From PALSA-1006 sp964571195 (GTDB taxonomy: Bacteria; Pseudomonadota; Gammaproteobacteria; Burkholderiales; Gallionellaceae): 64,000 nucleotides of DNA. Location: assembly GCA_964571195.1 (NCBI GenBank), contig CAZNAD010000002.1, positions 124,001 to 188,000 on the forward strand. The letters are read 5' to 3'. Numbering within the stretch: the stretch's first letter is position 1; every line of letters starts with the position of its first letter. The notes beneath the pieces are model-generated. The model saw only the letters and a list, made by a program, of their open reading frames with translations, had not been told where the DNA came from and searched no databases. This document shows, in pieces, positions 7,997 to 16,632 of the stretch. Position numbers and translations under genes: made by a program.

Positions 7997-8884
7997 ATGA
8001 AGCTGAAATTCTGGGGAGTGCGTGGATCGATTCCTTCTCCGGGAGAAAGAACGGTGCGTTACGGCGGCAACACTACCTGCATCGAGGTACGCACCGATGC
8101 CAACGAACTTATCATTCTGGATGGCGGCACGGGTATATTCCCGTTGGCGCAGTCGCTGCTCAAAGAACTGCCAGTGCAGGCGCACATTTTTAATACTCAC
8201 AGCCACTGGGATCATATTCAGGGGTTGCCGTTTTTTATCCCTATTTTTATTCCGGGCAACACCATTAAGTTGTATGCGGCATTTGACCCGATTTCGGGTG
8301 AGGGTGCCGAACGCATCATGAATGTGCAGTTGCAATACAGTTTTTTCCCGGTGCGGGAGGCGGAGATGAAATCGCGCTTCGAATATGTCGCGCTGATGCC
8401 GAACGTGGCGGTCGAGGTAGGCGCGGCAAAGATTATGCCTGTCCTGCTCAATCACCCGGTGGTGAATCTCGGCTACCGTATCGACTGCAACGGCAAGTCG
8501 ATGTTCTTTACCGGCGATCACGAGCCGCATTTCAATATCTACGAACCAAGCGATGACGAATATGCCGAATATCAGGCATTGATCGAGGAGCAGCGGCAAT
8601 CTATCCTCGACGCGATCCGAGGGGTGGATGTCATCGTTGCGGACTGTGCCTACACAGAACAAGAATATCCGGCCAAGAAGGGCTGGGGGCACGGCACGTT
8701 CGATAGCAGTATCCGGCTGGCAAAGGATGCCGGTGCAAAGATCCTATATTGCACCCACCATGAACCTACGCGCAGTGACGACGATCTGGAAAAGGTTTTT
8801 GCCGAGGCTCTGGCTCGGCAATCCGAAGCCGCCAAGGGGCTCGATATCCGTCTTGCCAAGGAAGGTGACGAACTCGTCTTTTAA
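7997..8884 (+). CDS. Metallo-beta-lactamase fold hydrolase
   Basis: MBL-fold metallo-hydrolase. The N-terminus MKLKFWGVRGSIPSPG and YGGNTTCIEV belong to a group related to RNase Z, PhnP and cyclic nucleotide phosphodiesterases. The metal site is visible as NTHSHWDHIQGLPFF (HxHxDH), later FTGDHEPH and a distal histidine pair in ILYCTHHEP. That suggests a phosphodiester substrate, possibly a cyclic nucleotide or dinucleotide, but this is inference. The start ATG follows an AAGGAGTCC ribosome site inside the end of the HDOD gene, indicating coupled translation. The coupling to an HDOD protein hints at a signalling role. Confidence 0.85.
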   Translation: MKLKFWGVRGSIPSPGERTVRYGGNTTCIEVRTDANELIILDGGTGIFPLAQSLLKELPVQAHIFNTHSHWDHIQGLPFFIPIFIPGNTIKLYAAFDPISGEGAERIMNVQLQYSFFPVREAEMKSRFEYVALMPNVAVEVGAAKIMPVLLNHPVVNLGYRIDCNGKSMFFTGDHEPHFNIYEPSDDEYAEYQALIEEQRQSILDAIRGVDVIVADCAYTEQEYPAKKGWGHGTFDSSIRLAKDAGAKILYCTHHEPTRSDDDLEKVFAEALARQSEAAKGLDIRLAKEGDELVF

Positions 8885-8894
8885 TCGTGTTGCG

Positions 8895-9569
8895 CTACAA
8901 CTGATGCTGCAACAGTGATACGAGTTTTTGCGCAAGCCGACGTTCAACTTCCTCTGGCGAGGCAGTAACGCCCAACTCCTTCATCTGCACCACGCGCAAG
9001 CCCCGATAACCGCAGGGATTGATGTAAGAGAACGGGGTCGTGTCCATATCCACGTTCAGTGCCAGTCCGTGATAACAACAGCTGTTGCGGATCTTCAGGC
9101 CCAGCGCCGCAATCTTGGCGTCACCCACATACACCCCCGGCGCATCTTCGCGACCGTGTGCCGTGATGCCGTATTCTGCCAGTACCTCAACCACCGCTTG
9201 CTCCATCAGGCGCACCAATTGGCGCACATTGATTTTCCAGTGGCGTAAATCCAGCAGCAGATAAGCGACGATCTGCCCGGGGCCGTGATAGGTGATCTGT
9301 CCGCCACGGTCGATTTTTACGACCGGGATGCTATGTGCATCAATCAGGTGTTCCGGTTTACCTGCCTGGCCCTGGGTGAATGTCGGCGGATGTTGCAATA
9401 CCCATATCTCATCGCGTGTTGCGGGGGTGCGCTGTGCGGTGAATGTCTTCATCGCCTCCAGCGCGGGTTGGTAGTCGACCAAACCCAGATACTTGGTTAC
9501 TGGAGGCACCGGAAACTCCGGGACGGGAGATTTTGCCCTGTTTCCCGGATCGTCTCCTTCCTCCTTCAT
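8895..9569 (-). CDS. lipB: Octanoyl-[acyl carrier protein]:protein octanoyltransferase
   Basis: Transfers octanoate from acyl carrier protein to the lipoyl domains, the substrate LipA then sulfurises. Conserved elements: LQHPPTFTQGQAGKPEHL, DRGGQITYHGPGQ, the lysine of GDAKIAALGLKI (Lys152) and the acyl-thioester cysteine in PCGYRG (Cys186), the Cys/Lys dyad of the family. The 25-residue N-terminal segment before KYLGLVDY is longer than in E. coli. The ATG overlaps the ybeD stop by four bases (ATGA) with no other start needed. Forms a minus-strand operon with the aminotransferase and ybeD genes upstream. Confidence 0.95.
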   Translation of the reverse strand: MKEEGDDPGNRAKSPVPEFPVPPVTKYLGLVDYQPALEAMKTFTAQRTPATRDEIWVLQHPPTFTQGQAGKPEHLIDAHSIPVVKIDRGGQITYHGPGQIVAYLLLDLRHWKINVRQLVRLMEQAVVEVLAEYGITAHGREDAPGVYVGDAKIAALGLKIRNSCCYHGLALNVDMDTTPFSYINPCGYRGLRVVQMKELGVTASPEEVERRLAQKLVSLLQHQL

Positions 9570-9832
9570 AGCACCATCTTGACCATCGGGTGCGAGGTCA
9601 AATCACGGTAAAGTGCATCAAGTTGTTCGCGCGAGGTGGCTTGCACGGTACAGGTCAGGCAGATATAACGAGAGGTTTTGCTGTTGCTCACACCGATGGT
9701 CGTCGCTTCGAAGCCCGCATCATGCGCTTGCACGACGGTTGCGATGGCTTGTGCAAAATCCGGGTGAGCCGCACCAAAGACCTTGATCGGGAAGTCGCAC
9801 GGATATTCGATAAGGCTGGGTTCTTTTGTCAT
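9566..9832 (-). CDS. ybeD: DUF493 family protein (YbeD-like)
   Basis: An 88-residue DUF493 protein with a ferredoxin-like (ACT-like) fold: LIEYPCDFPIKVFGAAHPDFA, then SRYICLTCTVQATSREQLDALYRDL. In E. coli ybeD lies between dacA and lipB and has been suggested to influence lipoate metabolism; the mechanism is not known. Here the same neighbours occur, with an aminotransferase gene inserted between the carboxypeptidase gene and ybeD. Both ends overlap adjacent genes by four bases, so it is translated as the middle of a coupled trio. Confidence 0.9.
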   Translation of the reverse strand: MTKEPSLIEYPCDFPIKVFGAAHPDFAQAIATVVQAHDAGFEATTIGVSNSKTSRYICLTCTVQATSREQLDALYRDLTSHPMVKMVL

Positions 9833-10683
9833 GCGCGCATCACCTCCCGCTTGAAGTCCTGATAGAGGCCGTGCAATCTGGAGAACATCGGCCCCGGGCG
9901 GCCATCGCCGACCGGTTTGCCGTTCAGTGTGGTGATCGCGAGCACTTCTTTGGTCGAGGAGGTGAGCAGCAGCTCATCCGCGTCGAATACCTCATGCGCT
10001 GCGATCTTGCGCACCTGATGCGGGATGTCGTGCGCCGTGGCGAGTTCGAGTATCACGTCGTAGGTGATGCCCGGCAACATCAGGTTGTCCTTGGGCGGAG
10101 CGAGCAGCGTGCCGTTTTTCACCACGAAGATGTTGCTGGCTGCACCTTCCGTCAAAAATTCATTGTTGCGGATCATGATGGTCTCGGCACACCCCGCATC
10201 TACCGCAAGTTGTCGTAGCAATACGTTGGGCAACAGCGAGATGGCTTTGATATCGCAACGCAGCCAGCGGTTATCGGGTGCGCTGATGGCGCTGATGCCG
10301 CTATGCAGCAATGAGGCGGGCGGCGTGGTGAGCGGGTTGCTCAGCAGGAATACGGTGGGAGGGACGGGTGGGTTGGGGAATGCATGATCGCGCTTGGCTA
10401 CGCCACGGGTGATATGCAGGTAGAGGTACTGGTCCTCCGGTGTATTGCGCGCGATGAGTTCCAGAATGATGTTTGTCCATTCGGCATCGCTGTACGGATT
10501 GGCAAGCTTGATGCTGTCGAGGCTATGGCGCAGACGCTGAAGATGTTCACCGAGGCGGAAAACATGGCGCGAATATACCGGGATGACTTCGTAGACACCA
10601 TCACCGAAGATAAAACCACGATCCAGCACAGAGACCTTGGCTTCGGTGATGGGCATGAACTGTCCGTTCAGATAGACCGTCAT
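9829..10683 (-). CDS. dat: Class IV PLP aminotransferase, probable D-amino acid aminotransferase
   Basis: Fold-type IV pyridoxal-phosphate enzyme. Features: VSVLDRGFIFGDGVYEVIPV at the N-terminus, the cofactor lysine Lys146 in RCDIKAISLLPNVL, and the conserved glutamate in FLTEGAASNIFVV. The RCDIK..LL sequence resembles D-amino acid transaminases (D-Ala/D-Glu) more than branched-chain aminotransferases or aminodeoxychorismate lyase. Placement five bases after a PBP5-type D-Ala carboxypeptidase gene supports a role in D-alanine use from peptidoglycan turnover, though that is inference. It overlaps ybeD by four bases. Confidence 0.85.
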   Translation of the reverse strand: MTVYLNGQFMPITEAKVSVLDRGFIFGDGVYEVIPVYSRHVFRLGEHLQRLRHSLDSIKLANPYSDAEWTNIILELIARNTPEDQYLYLHITRGVAKRDHAFPNPPVPPTVFLLSNPLTTPPASLLHSGISAISAPDNRWLRCDIKAISLLPNVLLRQLAVDAGCAETIMIRNNEFLTEGAASNIFVVKNGTLLAPPKDNLMLPGITYDVILELATAHDIPHQVRKIAAHEVFDADELLLTSSTKEVLAITTLNGKPVGDGRPGPMFSRLHGLYQDFKREVMRA

Positions 10684-10688
10684 CGGAT

Positions 10689-11828
10689 TCAGTGGAACAA
10701 CAACCGTATCGTGTCTACCCCGCGCGAGAACACATTGGCCAGCGCTACATTGTCCAGTGCCACCATAGGAAGGTCGAGATAAGGCACGCCGTTCAGAGTG
10801 AGTTTCAGCGTGCCGAGAGCTTGTCCTTTGTCAACCGGTGCAATGAGCGGTTGTTTTGATTCGAGCACCGCTTTGAGCTGTTCGCGCTGTCCGAGCGGGA
10901 TGGTCACGAACAGATCGTTGCGGAAGCCAATATCGACTTCGCTTTCCGTGCCTTTCCAGGTGCGTAACGAGCTGACGGCCTGATTTTTCTTATACAGCTG
11001 GAGCAGTTCGAAATTCTGGAAGCCATAGTTCAGCAGCCGCTGACTTTCACTGCTGCGCATGCTCTCCGAAGTCGTGCCGAGCACCACCGAGATGAGGCGG
11101 TGGTTGTCCCGTTTAGCGGAGGCCACAAGGCAGAATCCGGCGGTCTCGGTATGCCCGGTCTTCAGGCCATCGACATGGGGGTCGAGCCAGAGCAACTGGT
11201 TGCGGTTGAACTGTTTGACGTTGTTGTATTGGAACTCGCGCATCGAGTAGATGGAATAGAACTCCGGGAAGTCGCGCACGATGGCTGCGGCGAGTAGCGC
11301 CAGATCATAGGCGCTACTGTAGTGCTGCTCCTCGGGCAGACCGGTCGCATTGACGAAATGGGTATTCTTCATGCCGAGGCGCAGGGCTTCCTTGTTCATC
11401 AAGTCGGTAGCAAAGGCCAGTTCATGGTTGGCAACGGTTTCGGCCAGCACTCGTGCCGCATCATTGCCTGACTGCACAATCAGGCCGCGCAGCAGGTCTT
11501 CGATTTTGACCGCTTTCCCGGGTTCGAGAAACATGCGCGATTCTTCCGCCATGACCCGCAGCGCGTAGGGTGACGGGGTGACCGACTGGTTGAGCGACAG
11601 TTTCCCCTGCCGAATCGCGGCAAAGGTCACGTAAGCGGTCATCAGCTTGGTCAGTGAGGCAGGCTGGATACGCTCATGGGGATTCCGGCTGACCAAGGTC
11701 TGGTTGCTGGTGTAGTCGTAGAGTACATAAGCCTTGGCTGCGAGTACCGGAGCGTTGGCGTCGGATGGGGCGGCAGCATGAGCCGACAATGGCAGGAGGG
11801 CAATCAGGAAAATTAGTGCGAACTTCAT
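10689..11828 (-). CDS. dacC: D-alanyl-D-alanine carboxypeptidase (PBP5/6 family)
   Basis: Low-molecular-mass penicillin-binding protein that trims the terminal D-Ala from peptidoglycan pentapeptides in the periplasm. Signal peptide MKFALIFLIALLPLSAHAA. The three active-site motifs are Ser58-Leu-Thr-Lys61, Ser120-Gly-Asn, and Lys223-Thr-Gly. The C-terminal beta-rich domain (about 270-355) ends in an amphipathic stretch ALANVFSRGVDTIRLLFH, the usual membrane anchor. dacA or dacC are both used for this family; the symbol is approximate. First gene of the dac-dat-ybeD-lipB operon, with an extended -10 promoter upstream. Confidence 0.92.
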   Translation of the reverse strand: MKFALIFLIALLPLSAHAAAPSDANAPVLAAKAYVLYDYTSNQTLVSRNPHERIQPASLTKLMTAYVTFAAIRQGKLSLNQSVTPSPYALRVMAEESRMFLEPGKAVKIEDLLRGLIVQSGNDAARVLAETVANHELAFATDLMNKEALRLGMKNTHFVNATGLPEEQHYSSAYDLALLAAAIVRDFPEFYSIYSMREFQYNNVKQFNRNQLLWLDPHVDGLKTGHTETAGFCLVASAKRDNHRLISVVLGTTSESMRSSESQRLLNYGFQNFELLQLYKKNQAVSSLRTWKGTESEVDIGFRNDLFVTIPLGQREQLKAVLESKQPLIAPVDKGQALGTLKLTLNGVPYLDLPMVALDNVALANVFSRGVDTIRLLFH

Positions 11829-11856
11829 AATGAATGGCGGAAAAATCGAGTGTTGA

Positions 11857-11865
11857 TTATAACAA
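11857..11865 (-). promoter_or_regulatory. Extended -10 promoter element for the dac-dat-ybeD-lipB operon
   Basis: On the minus strand TGTTATAAT, a perfect -10 hexamer with an upstream TG, lies about 30 bases before the carboxypeptidase start. No good -35 hexamer is visible, as expected for an extended -10 promoter. Confidence 0.5.
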
Positions 11866-12022
11866 GGCTTGCGAGATTAAAGCGTGGACGCAGGAGACAG
11901 GAGGTCTAGACCGTAGGAGTCTGTATCTAGACCCGGACTAGACTATTTAGCCTATTGTTTTTATTGGCATTCGACTCTATAAGGATAGCGGCGCAAACAT
12001 ATATCTGTCGGGAGGGAATACC

Positions 12023-12433
12023 ATGTTGACCAGTTTTGCAAAGAGAAATGACACCGAAAAACAGAATGAGCATGGTATCGATTTTGTCGAAGCAGCCGTG
12101 GCACATATCGGATGGCGTAGCCGATTACGGGCTCATATCGACGGAGATGCCACTGACGATTGGTCACCCAGCAATGCGGGTAACGAGGATGAATGCGGTT
12201 TGGGGCGATGGTTAAGAGGTATGGGGCGGGTGCAGTTCGGTCATTTTTCCGCGTTCCGCCGACTGGAGGCCGGACATTCCGAATTCCACTATTTTGCGGG
12301 ACTGATCCTCGTCAAAGTATTGGAGGGGCAGGCTAAAGAAGCGGAGGTATTACTGAGGAACGAATTTGCACAAGCCACCCGTCGCATACTCATCGCCATT
12401 AACGAGATGAAAGAAGTGATGCAGCAGAGTTAA
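12023..12433 (+). CDS. Stand-alone CZB (chemoreceptor zinc-binding) domain protein
   Basis: The whole protein is one CZB domain of about 110 residues with a short tail. The zinc ligands are all present: His28 with the following Trp31 (HIGW), Cys58 in ECGLGRWLRG, and His85/His89 (HSEFH). CZB domains bind zinc with high affinity and sense zinc or hypochlorous acid, usually inside chemoreceptors or attached to diguanylate cyclases. Here it is free, so it would have to act on a partner. A GGGAGGG ribosome site precedes the ATG. It is convergent with topA and divergent from the carboxypeptidase operon. Confidence 0.85.
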   Translation: MLTSFAKRNDTEKQNEHGIDFVEAAVAHIGWRSRLRAHIDGDATDDWSPSNAGNEDECGLGRWLRGMGRVQFGHFSAFRRLEAGHSEFHYFAGLILVKVLEGQAKEAEVLLRNEFAQATRRILIAINEMKEVMQQS

Positions 12434-12449
12434 CCCTCGGAACAGTGCC

Positions 12450-15053
12450 TCACTGTGCCGGGGTTTTCGTCTTTTTTGCGGTGGTTTTTTTGGTGGTCGT
12501 TTTGCTTGAGCTTTTTTTCGCAGTAGCTTTGGCCGTGCTGGTTTTGGCCGTGACCTTGGTCTTGCTGGTCGCAGCTTTCTTTGCCGCCGGTTTCTTTGTG
12601 GTCTTGGTCTTCGCTGTTCCGCCCTTTGCTGCTTTGGCTGCGATCAATTCCAGAGCTTCTTCCAGCGTCACTTCTTCCGGTGAAATATCTTTAGGCAGCG
12701 TGGCATTAACCTTGCCATGACGGGCATACGGACCATAACGTCCACTGCATATCTCTACCGGGGCTTTATCATCAGGATGCTCTCCCAGGGTGCGCAGCAC
12801 GGTGTTGCCAGTCTTGGCTTGCGCCAGCAACTCCACCGCCCGTTCCAGTCCGATGTCGAAAATGCTATCGGTGCGCGGAATGGATTTGAACTTGCCATCG
12901 TGGCCGATGTAGGGGCCGAAACGGCCGATGTTCACGATCACTTTCTTGCCCGTTTCGGGATGCGCGCCGAGTTCGCGCGGCAGTGACAGCAGCTTTAATG
13001 CGGTGCCGAGATCGGCCTGTTCCAGCGGCAATTCTTTAGGCCAGGACACGCGCTTGGGTTTGGCTTTTTCGCCTTCAATCACCTCGCCGAGCTGAACATA
13101 ATAGCCATAGGGGCCGCGCAACAGCAGCACGGTTTGTTTGCTCTCTGGATGTGTGCCCAGTTCTTTGCGCGCTTCGCCGGAGTCTTCTTCGCCGCCAAGG
13201 CTGCGCGTGTAGTCGCATTCCGGATAAGCTGTGCAGCCGATGAAACTGCCGCGCTTGCCCAGTCGTTTGGATAAAGGTTTGCCGCATTTCGGGCACGCCT
13301 CCTCCAACACTTCGGTGCCGGGGCGATCTACATCTTTCTTGTCGACGATGAGTTGGTTGAAGCCCTTCCAGAAGGCATCCAATACCGGTATCCAATCGCG
13401 CTTGCCTTCGGAAATTTCGTCCAACTCGTCTTCCAGATTGGCGGTGAAGCTGTAGTCCACATAACGCGTGAAATGCTCATTGAGGAATTTGATCACTACC
13501 CGGCCCACATCGGTGGGCATGAAACGTTTCTTGTCCAGGGTGGCGTATTCGCGTGCCTGTAGCGTGGAGATGATGGTGGCATAAGTGGACGGGCGGCCGA
13601 TGCCGTATTCTTCCAGTGTCTTCACTAGGCTGGCTTCCGAGTAGCGCGGCGGCGGTTGGGTGAAGTGCTGTTCGCCGTAGAGTTTGTCCACGGGCAACAC
13701 GTCCCCCTCCGCCAGTGGCGGCAACTTGGCGCTGTCTTCTTCTTCGGCATCGTCCACGTCTTCCATGTAAACGCCGATGAAGCCGGGGAACACCAGCGTC
13801 TGGCCGGAGGCGCGGAACAGGGTGTCATCACTGGAGAGGCGGATGTCCACGCTTACGGTGTCGAAGCGCGCAGGCGACATCTGGCTGGCCAGCGTGCGCT
13901 TCCAGACCATTTCGTACAGGCGCATCTGGTCGATGTTGAGATGCTCGCGCATGCTGTCGGGCGTGCGGGAGATGGAAGTCGGGCGGATGGCTTCGTGCGC
14001 TTCCTGTGCGTTCTTGGATTTGCTCTTGTAGACTGGCTGTTTATTCGGCAGATAATCCGGGGTGAAATTGTCGCTGATATAGCCGCGTATCTCAGCCACG
14101 GCTTCGTTCGCCAGATTGAGCGAGTCAGTACGCATATAGGTGATCAGGCCGACGGTCTGGCCGCCGATATCGACACCTTCGTACAAGGACTGCGCAGTAC
14201 GCATGGTGCGGTCAGACGTCATACCCAGTTTACGCACGGCTTCCTGTTGCAGCGTGGAAGTGGTGAACGGTGCGGCGGGAGTGCGTTGTTTGCCTTTTTT
14301 CTCGACACGCACAACTTTTGGCGGGAGCTTGGCATCGTTCAGCTTCGCGTGGATGGCATCGTATTCCGCTTGGCTGCCAATGCTGAGTTGCTCCAGCTTC
14401 TTTCCCTGATACTGGAACAGCTTGGCGCTGAACGGGATGCTGTTCTTCTGGCTGTCCAGATGCACCGACCAGTATTCCCGGCTCTTGAACTTCTCGATCT
14501 CCAGTTCGCGCTCGACGATGAGGCGTAGTGCCGGGCTTTGTACGCGCCCTGCGGACAGGCCGGGTCGAATCTTGCGCCACAGCAGCGGCGACAGATTAAA
14601 GCCGACCAGATAGTCCAGCGCGCGGCGCGCTTGTTGGGCGTTGACCAGCGGCATGGCGATCTCGCGCGGATGGGCGACCGCTTCCTGCACGGCACTCTGG
14701 GTGATCTCGTAGAACACCACGCGTTTCATCGCCTTGCCTTTGAGTGCGCGTTTGCTTTTGAGCAATTCGGAGATGTGCCAGGCAATGGCCTCCCCTTCTC
14801 TATCCGGGTCGGGTGCCAGCAGGATGGTGTCGGCATCAGCGGCAGCTTTGGCAATCGCATCCACGTGTTTGCTGTTGCGCGCGATGGTCTCGTAGTTCAT
14901 CGCGTAGTTGTTTTCGGTGTCCACCGCACCGTTTTTTGGCACAAGGTCGCGCACATGCCCGTATGAAGCCAGCACCTCGAAGTCTTTGCCCAGATATTTC
15001 TTCAGCGTCTTGGCCTTGGCTGGAGATTCGACGATTAACAGGTTTTTTGCCAT
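12450..15053 (-). CDS. topA: DNA topoisomerase I
   Basis: Type IA topoisomerase that relaxes negative supercoils. Toprim domain at the N-terminus (NLLIVESPAKAKTLKKYLG; acidic triad in LAPDPDREGEAIAWH). Active-site region GRPSTYATIISTL holds the nucleophilic tyrosine. One C4 zinc ribbon is clear (CPKCGKPLSKR..FIGC..YPEC), followed by three further zinc-ribbon-like repeats whose cysteines are lost (KELGTHPESKQTVLLLRGPYG and two similar blocks). The last ~60 residues are a Lys/Ala/Thr-rich tail typical of betaproteobacterial TopA and likely to bind DNA. At 867 residues it is the expected length. Confidence 0.96.
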   Translation of the reverse strand: MAKNLLIVESPAKAKTLKKYLGKDFEVLASYGHVRDLVPKNGAVDTENNYAMNYETIARNSKHVDAIAKAAADADTILLAPDPDREGEAIAWHISELLKSKRALKGKAMKRVVFYEITQSAVQEAVAHPREIAMPLVNAQQARRALDYLVGFNLSPLLWRKIRPGLSAGRVQSPALRLIVERELEIEKFKSREYWSVHLDSQKNSIPFSAKLFQYQGKKLEQLSIGSQAEYDAIHAKLNDAKLPPKVVRVEKKGKQRTPAAPFTTSTLQQEAVRKLGMTSDRTMRTAQSLYEGVDIGGQTVGLITYMRTDSLNLANEAVAEIRGYISDNFTPDYLPNKQPVYKSKSKNAQEAHEAIRPTSISRTPDSMREHLNIDQMRLYEMVWKRTLASQMSPARFDTVSVDIRLSSDDTLFRASGQTLVFPGFIGVYMEDVDDAEEEDSAKLPPLAEGDVLPVDKLYGEQHFTQPPPRYSEASLVKTLEEYGIGRPSTYATIISTLQAREYATLDKKRFMPTDVGRVVIKFLNEHFTRYVDYSFTANLEDELDEISEGKRDWIPVLDAFWKGFNQLIVDKKDVDRPGTEVLEEACPKCGKPLSKRLGKRGSFIGCTAYPECDYTRSLGGEEDSGEARKELGTHPESKQTVLLLRGPYGYYVQLGEVIEGEKAKPKRVSWPKELPLEQADLGTALKLLSLPRELGAHPETGKKVIVNIGRFGPYIGHDGKFKSIPRTDSIFDIGLERAVELLAQAKTGNTVLRTLGEHPDDKAPVEICSGRYGPYARHGKVNATLPKDISPEEVTLEEALELIAAKAAKGGTAKTKTTKKPAAKKAATSKTKVTAKTSTAKATAKKSSSKTTTKKTTAKKTKTPAQ

Positions 15054-15077
15054 GCTCGACTGAGTGCCCCGATAGAT

Positions 15078-15533
15078 TTAATGTAATTGAGCCGAATCGG
15101 TAGGAGTCAACAGATCCTCGATAATCATGGGATCCAGATCTTCATGCTGGTTCCAGAGCACCATCAGGGCGATCAGTTTGATCTTGTCCAGCGACAGATT
15201 CTCGCGCCCCAGCGCGATGGCCCGGTCGATGATCATCTCGCGCTCCACCGGTTGGATCATTTTGCTTTGTTCCCAGAAGGAGATGAAGTGCAGCCCCTCC
15301 AAACTGATCCGTTGCCGCTCCAGGTCGGCGAAGCAACGCAATCCGCCCTGGTTGATACTGGCTGGATAATCGGCTTGGGATAACTGGCGCAGGCCAGAAA
15401 GCCAAGCCACGGCTTGGGTGATGTCTTCTTCTTCAAAACCCGCCGCACTGAGTTTGACCGCAAGCTTATCCGCGTCTGGATAGCTGCCCGCATCGAAATA
15501 ACTTTCGAACAAATAAATCAGAATATCGAACAT
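15078..15533 (-). CDS. smg: Smg family protein (DUF494)
   Basis: A 151-residue protein of the Smg/DUF494 family: MFDILIYLFESYFD at the N-terminus, a middle region EEDITQAVAWLSGLRQL and the end KLIALMVLWNQHEDLDPMI. It lies next to dprA in many proteobacteria; no biochemical function is proven. Mostly helical, no membrane segment, cytoplasmic. It sits between dprA (19 bases upstream) and topA (24 bases downstream) and is probably transcribed with them. Confidence 0.9.
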   Translation of the reverse strand: MFDILIYLFESYFDAGSYPDADKLAVKLSAAGFEEEDITQAVAWLSGLRQLSQADYPASINQGGLRCFADLERQRISLEGLHFISFWEQSKMIQPVEREMIIDRAIALGRENLSLDKIKLIALMVLWNQHEDLDPMIIEDLLTPTDSAQLH

Positions 15534-15552
15534 GTGGCCTTAATTATCTTTA

Positions 15553-16626
15553 TTAAACAATGCGCTGATAAAGGCCGCCGGGTAAAACCGTGATCTGCCC
15601 ATCCAATTCAAGTTGCAACAGAATGGCGGATAGCGAGGCTACCGTCAAGCCGCTGCGTTGCGCCAAGGTGTCCAGATCGACCGGATCGAAACCCAGATGG
15701 TCGGACAAGGAGTGTTGCGGCGAGGGGGGCGCTGGTGTGTTGGTGCCGATGAGGCCGTTGCCGAGTTCTTCAAGGATATCCTGTGCACTTTCAACCAGTT
15801 TGGCACCTTGTTTGATCAGTGCGTGGCAACCTTTGGACTGGGGGGAGTGGATGGAACCGGGAATGGCGAAGATCTCGCGTCCCTGTTCCAGCGCCATCCG
15901 GGCTGTGATGAGCGAACCGCTTTGCAGCGAGGCTTCGACCACAAGACAGCCCAGACTCAAGCCGCTGATGATGCGATTACGTCGCGGGAAGTTGGCGGGT
16001 AATGGCGGCGTTCCGAGCGGGAATTCGGAAACGAGGAGGCCATCTTGTGCCAGCCGGTGGGCCAGTTCGCGATGGGCTGAGGGATAGACTTTATCGAGTC
16101 CGGTGCCGACGATGGCGATACTGCTGCTTTTGCCGCCCAGACCGCCGAGATGAGCCGCAGCATCAATGCCGTGCGCCATTCCGCTGACGATACACAATCC
16201 GGCATCGCTTGCCGCCAGTGCAAACGCCTCCGCGTTGCGCAAGCCTTGCGGGGAGGCGTTGCGGCTGCCAACAATGGCGAGGGCGGGAATATTGAGCAGT
16301 TCGGTGCGGCCTTTGGTATACAGCAAGAGCGGCGGGTCGGTGATGTTGAGCAGAGCCTGAGGATAGTCGGCATCGGCGATTGTCAGTATCCGGTTGTGTG
16401 AGTCGCTCAGCCAGGTTTCGGTGGCGGCAAGTGCGGCTTCGTCAAATCCCTGAAGGATGCTGCTGGTGATCGAGGGTTTGACGATACGGTTGAGTTCAGC
16501 CGAGGACGCGAGGAAGACCGCCTCGGGCGAACCAAAAGTCTGCAACAGCTTTCTCTGCCCCTCGTTGCCGAGGCATGGAATCTGGCTCAGGGTGAGCCAT
16601 GACGCTAATGTTGCGTCTAGTGGCAT
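15553..16626 (-). CDS. dprA: DNA processing protein DprA
   Basis: Loads RecA onto incoming single-stranded DNA during natural transformation. An N-terminal helical region (about 1-70), then the Rossmann-like DprA core: GSRNASPQGLRNAEAFALA, SGMAHGIDAAAHLG, FPLGTPPLPANFPRRNRIISG, and ALEQGREIFAIPGSIHSPQ. The C-terminal ~65 residues form a DprA winged helix (LDTLAQRSGLTVASLSAILLQLELDGQI). Length 357 is normal. Six bases separate it from the LysM gene upstream. Its presence alone does not show that the organism is competent. Confidence 0.94.
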   Translation of the reverse strand: MPLDATLASWLTLSQIPCLGNEGQRKLLQTFGSPEAVFLASSAELNRIVKPSITSSILQGFDEAALAATETWLSDSHNRILTIADADYPQALLNITDPPLLLYTKGRTELLNIPALAIVGSRNASPQGLRNAEAFALAASDAGLCIVSGMAHGIDAAAHLGGLGGKSSSIAIVGTGLDKVYPSAHRELAHRLAQDGLLVSEFPLGTPPLPANFPRRNRIISGLSLGCLVVEASLQSGSLITARMALEQGREIFAIPGSIHSPQSKGCHALIKQGAKLVESAQDILEELGNGLIGTNTPAPPSPQHSLSDHLGFDPVDLDTLAQRSGLTVASLSAILLQLELDGQITVLPGGLYQRIV

Positions 16627-16632
16627 TGATAA

